DNA of 64,000 nt from positions 2,234,501 through 2,298,500 of the forward strand of contig OZ020256.1 of the NCBI GenBank assembly GCA_963971285.1, given 5' to 3'. The notes under the pieces were generated by a model, which was not told the origin of the DNA, did no database searches, and saw nothing but the letters and a program-made list of their open reading frames with translations. This DNA is from Astropecten irregularis (Eukaryota > Echinodermata > Asteroidea > Paxillosida > Astropectinidae). Shown in pieces: positions 20,901-31,700 of this stretch (positions within the stretch are counted from its first letter, which is position 1; the number at the start of each line of letters is the position of its first letter). Position numbers and translations under genes: made by a program.

Positions 20901-21887
20901 AGTGTCCATTAACACAATCATGACAATCCCAGAAATTATTTTGTTTTAAACACAAATATATGAATTACTCCCTATGAAATATTAAGTATAAACTTCCACC
21001 ATTTTATAAAAAAAAAATGTGATACCTATGAAAATCCTATGATACAATATAATTACAGTATTGCTAAATATACAGCTGATATGATTTATACATCTATATC
21101 TCAGTTCTCGACAATATATGCACAAAATATACTTATTTTATCCAATTCTATTTAGGATTTTAAGCATGATCATAAATAAGGGACCATGCAATGAAATGAT
21201 GTTCAAAATTGCATTACCAAGAAGATACATGTATGCTAGAATATAGGACTCGGCCTTTTACAATATAGGATAATTACTTCAGACTTTGGCACTTATGAGA
21301 TTCTTAGCTTACAGGGTTAGAACCAAAATTTCAATGCCAGCTAATTATAAAGTGAGAGTAGTTGCATGAACTGCACATGCACACATGAAAAATGTCATCC
21401 TTAGTCTATGAAATCTTGTACTATAAGCACGGAATGTATGTTATATTTCCGTAAGCGCTAATTCTCTGCTTAGGGTGAGCAGCATTAATACCTGGGCCAT
21501 GATAGAGCTAGGAGCCCAATTTATTTTAGTACAATGTAATGTTACAATGTACAGAAGGCACTTACATGTAGCTATCAAGGCACTATATATGGTGATATTT
21601 GTACACGACAGTCTTCTGGTGACAAGAAGACCATACAATGCCCGAATGGTTGTCTTAGCGGCTCTTCTCAGAGCCACACTACTTAGGCCGCGTCCGAAAC
21701 AAGCTTCCAGAGCTACGGCTATGTCTATTGTCTTTGTGTCTCCGCGTATTTCCAATGAAGCAAATCTTAGACATAGCTCTAGACATCAGATTCGGATGCA
21801 GCCTTAGTCTCAAAAGAGTCTAATTATGTATGTACATTAAGCCAGCAGATGACACTTTCTGTGCTATGCCACACTGCAGGCAATCAT

Positions 21888-22100
21888 AGGGTGTTTACGA
21901 AACGGAGGCTCAGGCTCAGGCTCCAGTTCTGTCATCTATATGCTGAAAATATAGGTTGTGGTATTACATTGAAGGTGAAGCTCTGTTTTCCTTTTCGAAC
22001 CAGAGAATGTACTTCAGAACCGCAGCCAAAAGCCTCTATTTTGATACCTGTTAATTCAGAATGGATTCACGAAATGGAGCCTCCGTTTCGTAAACGCCCT
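21888..22100. mobile_element. Family M4 element, most complete copy
   Basis: Begins AGGGTGTTTACGAAACGGAG and ends CTCCGTTTCGTAAACGCCCT, giving near-perfect terminal inverted repeats of about 22 bp. It lies about 250 bp downstream of the receptor B stop codon, within what may be its 3' UTR. Confidence 0.78.
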
Positions 22101-22351
22101 ACATCTTAAGTCAGGCTACTCTCCCGGATTTCAGAGATGGCCATCCAGTGTTGTCTGTCCATCGTGTTCATTCTTATTACCTCCACCTCCAAACCTCTTG
22201 TGACCAAAGCATGAGAAGATTATTTCCTCTAATAATGTCTAATGAAATGAATAAGGTGACCAATAATCTTGAATGGAGTCATGGAGTTTGAGGTATATTG
22301 TTAATGTTGAATGACACTCAAGCTATTGTATGAACAGCTCAGAATCCTCCA

Positions 22352-22794
22352 CTATACAGTCACTTTGGCAGTGTCAGGACTGGACGTTGGTTCCAAGGGG
22401 CTCATTACAGAATGCGACATGTGAAGCAGTCGCATGCAAGCCGGACAACTACGACCAGAACATTTAATGTTGGCCAATTTCCACACAAATTTCTCAGCCT
22501 CTGGGTATTCCGTGAGTTTATCCATGACTTCGTGGATTGGGATTGCTTGGCCTCTCTCAGGATAGGTTTCCAGAATTTCACCGAGTACCTCCAGCTTTTT
22601 ATGGTCTTCAGCATTTTTAACTCGGCGAAGATCGTCGCCTTCCAAACCGCATGAATGTGCAATCAGGGCCGCCAATCTCTGACGTTTCTTACCACTGATC
22701 TCAATCTCAAGGGACCTCGAGTGGGAAATATCCTCGATGACATCTCCAATAGTGGTTGTACAGTCATCCAGCTCATCCATCTGGCCAATGTCTC
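22352..22794 (-). CDS. Receptor B terminal exon: death-fold domain and stop
   Basis: Encodes 147 residues to TAG at 22352. After an acidic linker (MDELDDCTTTIGDVIED) comes a helical domain: RQRLAALIAHSCGLEGDDL, KKLEVLGEILETYPERG, then PIHEVMDKLTEYPEAEKFVW. The last is helix 5-6 of a death fold. The tail CSGRSCPACMRLLHMSH contains the CPxCxRxLH motif shared with receptor A. The final residues are Ser/Thr-rich. Subtype (death domain against other death fold) is not resolved by eye. Confidence 0.75.
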
Positions 22795-25700
22795 CTGAAA
22801 CTGAATGAATGTTACCTAGTCAATTCCAGACAAGAGACAACTTTCTAATAATTTTTGCACACACTTTTTATCTCTTTTTTTTTTTTCCTTTAGTAAATAA
22901 AACTGGAGTGGAGTGCCGTGGTCGAGTGGTCTGGCATGTCGGACTCAAGATCTTGTGATCAATCTACATATTGTGGGTTCGAATCCAGCCATGGGTTAAT
23001 GGTGCTTGCATCCTTGGGCAAGACGCTTTGTCACATATTGCTCCTCTTCACCCAGGTGTAAATGGGTACCTGCGAGGGTAGAGATGGTTTTGTGGTTTGA
23101 TTGGCCTCTGTGCACCTTATGGTAGCACGAGGCTGTATACTCCCCAGGGAGCTGAGATTGTTTCAGGAATGTAAATGGGCCCGATGACCAGGGATAATAA
23201 TAGTGTAAAGCGCTTTGATACCACTCTTGTGTGTGAGAGTGCTATATAAATGCCGATATTATTATTATTATTAAAACTATTCCACACTTAAAATATATAT
23301 CTGCATTAAAAATTTTGTTTGGATTTTCTTAATTGTCTCCATGGGGTGGGGGAAACTCTGGCCATCACTTTTCTTTCATCAAACCAAAGTAATAATGTTC
23401 TCCACTCCATTCAATGCACCAGAGATTCTGCAATTCAAGTCTTACCCGGTACTCTAAATGTTCCCTCTGCGACAAAGCGCTGGAATGCTTCACCAACGTC
23501 CTGCGTAAGAGAGTAACTGGACGGGTGAGCGACCCCGGCCCGCACCGTGTAGACGAGTCCTGGCTGGATGCCGGAGAGGTGTACTTCATCTGCTTTTGGT
23601 GAGATGTCAATCCACTCCTTGTCCCTATTCTGCATCAGGCAGGAACAGACCTCCAAGGCATTGCACTGAAGGCGCTGTAGACCACGCACTGTGGCCCAGC
23701 GGCCGCTTCTATCCACGTCTACACGGAGACTTTCATCTGTTCAAAACAAACAACAGCGCGTGTGGAATTTGTACATGTATATTACCTGATGTTAGTCCAA
23801 GGGTCAATTTCACCAAACTCATCGTAACATACGATGCATTAAATCGTAGAACTTATGATGCATTAAAACCCTACGTAGGATACGATGGGTTATCCTTCGT
23901 GACTCGAGTTACGATCGATCGTAGGGCTTCGTGAAATCGATCCCTGGGCCCACTTTTCTTGACCCTGCTCAGTGTTAAAGTTGGGATTGGGGTCCTATGG
24001 AATCAGAAAACTGCTTACATCCAATATTGTGAATCAGCAAGGAATTTCCTGTATTTTGCACAATTCAGCTTTTCTCCTCGATTCTCAGCTAGCAATTAGC
24101 ATAGAAATTTGGCACAAAATGATTAGTGTACGTGCAGAATTTACTGCGATAGAGTGGTGCAACGAAAACAAAAAATGGGCCCAGAGTGCATGTTATGAAC
24201 AAAATGTTTGCTGGTGGCTTTACCATGATCACGCGCCACGCGAGGCTGACCGTAACCCATTACAATCCCATGTATTGAAGCAGCTCTTCCGTGGCGGATC
24301 TAGAGGCGGGGTTTTCAAGGGTTGCACTCCCCTCACGCCCCCCCTCTCTTTCTCTCTTGGTACTTACACTTAGTGGATTCTTCTAGACTCTTAGCCTCCC
24401 GCCACGACTTTAACTCCTTCACGTTGAGCTTGATGGTGTAAGCGGTGCCGGGCTCCAAGTTGCTGAAGGTATGACGGGCAATGTGGTTGGGACTCTTTCT
24501 CAAGCTGCCCAATAAGATCTCCTGGGCCAGCGGACCATCATCGCTCTTCTTGCAGCTCAACTTGATTTTCTTCCTCCAGTGCTTTTTATTTTGAGCCGCC
24601 ACTTGGATTGTGAGGCTGGTCGGTGTTGCATCATTCACTTTCATTTCATCTGATATTAAAGAGACAACAAAAAACTTCATAAAAAATAATGCAAAGCAAA
24701 CAATTGTGCACATGCAGTGCTATAGGAAGATGTGTTCTTTTTTGTAGTGACACATTTTGACAAATTGTGACACTTTTAGCCCAATTTGACGGCTAAAATC
24801 GATTGAAATGTTACACAGATATTACAACTCTTGCCCCAAACCCTGGCAGGTTTTGAACATCCGCCCAACTGTAATGCTACATAAAAAAAAAACCAAAACC
24901 AAGATGCTCCCAAACCAAGACCAGCAACAGTATTAAGGGTAGTATCATACTTTGGTAAGAAACCAAAACAGAAATGTTCACAGATTTACGTATAACTTAC
25001 AGGGTATGAAGATGGTGGTGGTAGAAACCTACCGTTAAAATTATTCTGCCTGAAATTGTGTATTTATCCAGAAATCAGTAAAACAACGACCGAAAATCTT
25101 TTTGATCTTTTAAACGATCAAAAATAAAAGAGAAAAGACTTAAGAAATACTGTGGCCGTTTTTCATGATTTTCTCAAAAAGTGGGCAACGTATGGGACTG
25201 AAATTTTCACAGATGACTGTGACTGTATCTCCCTTGATATTTGTGCCCACGAATCTGTACATGTACTTCTTTGACAAAAACCAAAGTATGATACTACCTC
25301 AAGTTAAGGGAACGTTTCTTGAATGACAGTGAATGAAGATAAGATGATCAATGTTCCACAGCAACCCATACTTACATTCTAGGATCGGTGTTTCAACATC
25401 ACTTTTTTGACGTTTGTCGTTGCATATTATTTTCTTGCGGAAAATGAAGACAATAAAGCATGCGCATACTGTGCAAAGTACAGCAATGCCCATCCACACA
25501 TACCAATGAGTATCTGCTAAAAACAAAAAAGAGAGATTCAAAAATGAAACTGTTACGTGCCAAACGAGACAATCAACATCAATAATTTCATCATTTAGCA
25601 TCTTTCAAGAAATCAGAGATGTGAACTAAATATTGTCTTCACTGAAGAAAGAAAATGGATTTGGCTGTATAAAAGGCCCCCTGAAGTCGTCTGAAGAACT

Positions 25701-28700
25701 TCCGTCCAGTTTTTTTTACTAGATGTGAAAAAAAAAATGATTCATAACCTTTGAACTAACAACTTCTTGATTCTTACTCAGCAATATGTGATAACATTCC
25801 ATGGAACCTTTGTGGAATGAAACAGCCTTGTTTCACTTATCTTGTTGAAACAATACTGAACTTATGTTGCTACACCTATGTTATTTCTGATATGCACTGT
25901 ACATAACAATTCTTGGACGCATGCTACGATATTGCACATCAATGAATGCATATATAAAGTAATGATAAAGCTTGCCATCCCTATGTAAAATAACTGTCAG
26001 ACAGTGAATGTATCTATTACACCAGCACAACATGATGATTATTGAAACCTTTAATATTGCTGATGATGGGTAGAATTGCAACAATATCATTTCAGAAGAT
26101 TTCATGTTCACCATTGTAGCCCACTTTGGCTAATAAATACTGAGCAGATGTAAGCACCGTTGAAGAAAAATACAGCAAAACCTGGTTGACACTGCTCACA
26201 AAATAACCGAGCAAATTAAGCCAAATATGACTTCACAACACTGGCAGAATTATGAAACAACAAAATTGCTAAAAAAGTTCAACTTCCTGTCGAGATCTGT
26301 GCTGAAATGCCTATTTTATTTTTCTTTACAGCAATTTCACTTGAAACACTTGAACTGATGAGCCAGACTACTTGAAACGGAATAAAGCAGAAACATGTTA
26401 AATACAACAACTAACAAATGAAAATTTGACAGCCATGTGTCATATTCCCAAAATAGCAAGTTCTATCTATACTGTTGGGGGTAAAAATTTACGTCGCTGG
26501 TATCAATGACAAAAATAAAGTACTTTGTACTTTGTATCAGTACTTTGTGAATTCAAACCAATCCCCAAGATGTGGCTATAGGTAAAATGAATGCAGTAGG
26601 GCTTGTTGTTTGTTTCGCGCACGTGATCAGTGATCCTGCTAATCTGGATCCTGCATGGAGCGTGGATCACTGATCACATGCCTGAAACAAACAGGCCCTA
26701 CCGTCTTCCATGGGGTTGCTTACCTTCTTCGACAGGTGCTTTACTGCTAACGGGCACCGGTACCGGTATATCGTTACGTTTATCTGTGAGAAGGGAGGAA
26801 GCATCAATTGTGCAAGTCAGTATTCCGTTGGGTTAGTCAAGACGAGCACAAAAAGAAGTGTGTGAAGCCGGAATAGAACCTGTGACCTCTGAGTTGCTGT
26901 AACTGTGCTCTAGTTCGTTTGTTTGTTTGTTTGCTTGTTTTCTATACTTACCAGTGCATGTTAAACCCGTCCATTTGTCACTGCACAAGCACTGACACAA
27001 AGTCGTGTTTAGCGTGCCCAGGTTTTCACATGCCAGCTCACACTCTGGGAAAGAAACAAAAATGTGTTAAAAAATGAAACCATTCACGGTTTGATGAATT
27101 TACAAGTATTACAAGTAAGCAAAACGTACACAACTACAAATTTAATCGAAATTATGGCCTTTTATTATGGATTATGGTGTTATTACATGGCACAGACTAT
27201 CGGCAAGGAACGGAACTGAAAGGAAGACTGATGAGGTCCATGTCGCAAGAGGCAACGTTTACCAGCAACATGGAGGCAACCAGCTACACAGCATGCAAGA
27301 AGAAAAATAATGCAAACACAAAAGTAATTTTCTCTCCAGTTAGGAACTTACCAGAACAGTCAGGCCCAGCCCAGACGTCACTGCAAGTGCATTGACATGC
27401 ATCTGAATCCAGAGTTCCACCATTTAGACACGACAGGTTGCAGTCTAATTGAGCAAAGTACAGAGGGATGGCCCAACATTTAACAAGATCTACATTATAG
27501 TTCAATGTCAGGGTTACCCTATTTCATGGGCTTGGCTCAGTACACACCACAGCAAAGGTGGTCAATCTGACATGGATGCAATGTAAACTGGGACCGTGAA
27601 CATTTGACTCAACAATAGCCAACACAATACAGAAAATGAGAAGCTGGGGAACGATGGCGTCACCGTGACTGTTTCTTGACTGCCATGAAAAGCCAGTTGG
27701 AAACACAAGGCTGAAAATTGACTACGAAAAGAACACAAAGGTGGGTATGGACAAAGATCCTATAGCTGCGCAAGATACCTACACAGCTACCAAATTTAAT
27801 CGAAATTATGGCCTTAGAAGGATTATGGTGTTATTACATGGCACAGACTATCGGCAACGAATGAAACTGAAAGGAAGACTGAGGTCCATGTCGCATAAGG
27901 CAACGTTTACCAGCAACATGGAGGCAACCAGCTACACAGCATGCAAGAAGAAAAATAATGCAAACACAAAAGTAATTTTCTCTCCAGTTAGGAACTTACC
28001 AGAACAGTCAGGCCCAGCCCAGACGTCACTGCAAGTGCATTGACATGCATCTGAATCCAGAGTTCCACCATTTAGACACGACAGGTTGCAGTCTAATTGA
28101 GCAAAGTACATGAGGGATGGCCCGACATTTAACAAAATCTACATTATAGTTCAATGTCAGGGTTACCCTATTTCATGGGCTCGGCTCAGTACACACCACA
28201 GCAAAGGTGGTCAATCTGACATGGATGCAATGTAAACTGGGACCGTGAAAATTTGACTCAACAAAAGCCAAAGCAATACAGCAAATGAGAAGCTATAGGG
28301 AATGATGGCGTCACCGTGACTGTTTCTTGACTGCCATGAAAAGCCCTGGGGTAAAACACAAGGCTGAAAATTGACGAAAAGAACACAAAGTTGGGGTGTG
28401 TATGGGAGTGGGGATGCAACATACTAGTCTGGTTCCCGGACCCAAAAAGTTCCCGACTATTGTCTGTCAAGTATAGGGTCCAGTATCGGCTAAATTCACA
28501 AGAGGGTCACGTGACCAAAAAAGTCAATTTTTGACATTTTACGGAAAAATCTGAAACATTACGGACTCGTTTTCGTACAACTTCGGATAGTTACGTTGAC
28601 TGTCGGCTTTTTCCACCAGGTCACGGGAGGTCATGCACGTCAGAGAAAGACACGTCATGTAAGTATGTTTATAATTCCATGCTACAGTTAGCCAAAATTG

Positions 28701-31700
28701 AGCATACATTGTCCACATATAAGGGAGCACATATACGGATCACTCTTCCTATTATGCACTTTTGAGGAGTTTGTTGTATGGTTTTTTCCCACTCTTTGAA
28801 CTCTTATTCTGCCCAAATAAAATTGCATGTGCTTACAAAAGTGCAAAAGTGAATGCTAAAATGGAATCTCGCTAAACTCTAAAACTAGCTTCCGCGCCTG
28901 TGCAGACATGACAGCTGTGTCATGTTCTATTTTTAACCGTAGCCGATACCTGACCTAAGATTTGTAATAAGAGTCATCAGGGAATCTTTGGGCAGGGAAC
29001 CAGACTAGCAACATACATGCATGACATGCAGGCTGAACAGGCCATGGTGAGACAGTTGGTGGGAAAATAACTCTTGTCGACTTGACTTGTTCATACATTA
29101 GTGATCAAAGTCTCACAATATTATCCAATAAAGGCCGTTGATTTTCAAAGTCGAATTCAAACCTACAAGCCCCCGGAACACTGTACCAGTGCTCTTCCAA
29201 ATTAGCTACATGTATCCAGCCTTACATGTACATGTATGTTGGTGGTGAATGGTTTGAGGGTGGGGGATTCGTTTCATATATTCGTTTCGGTATTCATATT
29301 TTTTTTTCTTACCTGGCTTCTGTTGGAAATTCTCCCTTTCGCAGAAGGTCACATTGGCTGGTGGGCGGCCTCCTAAGTCCAAATTCCTGCAAAGCCTCGG
29401 GCAAAACCCATTGCGCTGGCATGCACGCACCACGTATATTTTCCTCTCAGTGCCGGAATAAGGATCCGGGCATGGGGAACATAGATGGCATTTTCGATCC
29501 AAGTCATCGCAATAGAACCTGAGTACAAAGATAAAGCAGTAAGGACATGCGTAAATTCATGAAATTGAATGAAAATGACGACTACATATGTGGCGGTACT
29601 GGAGGCAAAATTCTAAAAAATGCGGGTCTTTGGTGGGCATGAAAGGGTCATCGGCGGGTTTGTACAGTGCGATTTGTGAAATGCGGGTCACCTGGGAGGA
29701 GCTATGCATTCATGATACTAGGGAGGTTTCACATTGCGAACGGATACGCATATGCCTACGTTCAGCTATCCGTAAACATCAACAGCCAAACTGATGTTTC
29801 GTAAAGAAGTCTAGATCCGACAACGGAGAACATCCCTCACTTTGAGGCTAATTTTGTCTTATATTCTTAAGGCTTTGAAATACACTGTACATGGATATGA
29901 CAAGTACGTGTTCAGCAATTCCTTCCATCTTAGAATCATAAAAATGCACATGACAAAAAAAAATGAACAGGGAATTACTAGAAAACTGAAATTCACCACG
30001 CGTTTAATACTTACACATAGCAAGCAAGATATCCGTGCCTCATAACGGATAGCGGTAAAACAGTGACGTCATAAGTACGCAAAAACAAGTGACGTATCCG
30101 GCGTGCTAACCGTAAACCTCTACTGTTCTCAGACACCATGATATTGACCTACCCTTCTTCGTTATTGCACCCTGCACCGTTCTCACACAATGCTTCGTCC
30201 ATGTCGATGATTTCTGAGCCTATGTAAGCTGATACAAACAATCTTGAATGAAGAGATACAACCACACATACATGTAGAAAAACCTGTTTTGCACAAAGAA
30301 ATTGAAATAAAATAGAAACATAAAAATTAGGTCGAAATACATGAAATAAGTTGGGGCTAATTTGAAAGATGAAATCCAATCAGAGAAGCTAAAGATTATA
30401 ACCTGGGGCCAATTTCATAGATCTGCTTTAAAGCACAAAATGTGAAGAGTCTTCCTTGATCAAACAAGATTACAAAACCAAATTTTCATGTGATATGTTT
30501 TCTGCTTTTGACTTGTATTTAGCCATTGTTTGCTGAGCATAACATTCACAAGGAGTTTTGGCTGGCATACTGATTATATTTACCTTGGATGTTTTTGGTT
30601 TTTGGTGCTTACACAAATTTTGGTACTTATGAAATTGGCCCCTACAAGGTTTTAAGCGTTTTAATTAAGTTGCAATGAACTGTACCATTGAGATGACCTG
30701 GTTTTTATCAGGGTTGATAAAAATCATGATTTTTATAAAAAATAAAAAAAATCGGATTTATTTGATTTAAATCAGATTTTTTTGATTTAAATCGATTTTT
30801 TTGATTTAAATTAAAATCTTAATTGTTTTTACGTAATAACATTTTACTATCGTAACATTTTGCTTTAAAAAACCCAAAATGATGCCAAATTGCATCTTCT
30901 TGTCGCTTGGGCATTGTGGTAATTAAAATGTAGCAAAAAAATCCAAAGCAACAAAAAACAGAAAATGTTACTGACTGTCACTACAGGCATACTCTATTGC
31001 TTCCTTGCTGATGGGATGTTTAAGACCACATTCAAAGATGTTTCATGGTTTGAACATGTACCAGTGGTCCATTTGCATCTCAGTACATGTGTATTAGAGC
31101 TACTAATGGCAGTATTATTGTGCAAAGTCAAGATGTAGTGATGTACACAAACAAAAGTTAATTCTTTGCAGTTGCATACATGTGCATATTATTTTACTGT
31201 GTAATTCTATTCATTGTATAGATACTTGTAAATTACAAGTAATGCTGTACACATACATGTGTACATTGTACTTTGTTTCAGGATACTGCCTCATTTTTCA
31301 TACATGTGTGTATACGTGCATGCATATTTTGTACAGTAAAATTTCATTGTAATAACACAACATAAACTGTTTGAAGACACCCTTATAGTGGAAAAATTAA
31401 GCCAAAAGAATAATGCAAGTGTTCTTTCAGTAAGATATTCTGATTTTCGTTAAAAAAAATCATGAAATAATTAAAAAAATCATGATTGATTTTTATGAGC
31501 GATTTTTTTGATTTTTTTCCATTGATTTTAATCATGATTTAAATCAGTGATTTAAAATCAAACAACCCTGGTTTTTATAGCCCTGGTTTAATGTCAAATT
31601 GTAGCTTTGTGGAATTCAGCTGGGCTAATCTTGTGGAACAAAACATATTATTAGCTTATCTTTCCTTTCACTTCTGGCGGTCCAGGTTCGAGTCTGGCTC

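Larger units (their letters stand above)
18043..22351. other. Spacer between receptor B (3') and receptor A (5')
   Basis: No coding exon recognised. Contains an M3 element (19239-19573), a G-rich stretch at 19740-19980, a poly-C run at about 20105-20127, a duplicated GC hairpin (20549-20900) and an M4 element (21888-22100). The receptor A promoter and any 5' UTR exon should lie in 18.05-19 kb, but no motif there is decisive. Confidence 0.6.
27123..28405. repeat. Tandem duplication of about 650 bp containing one EGF exon of receptor B
   Basis: Two adjacent direct copies, about 27123-27755 and 27772-28405, with an offset of 648-651 bp. Both contain the same EGF exon and the same flanks (for example GGCACAGACTATCGGCAA and TTTCATGGGCT). 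The flanks differ by scattered substitutions and small indels while the 93-bp exon is identical. Either a recent segmental duplication or two haplotypes joined in assembly. Confidence 0.88.
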
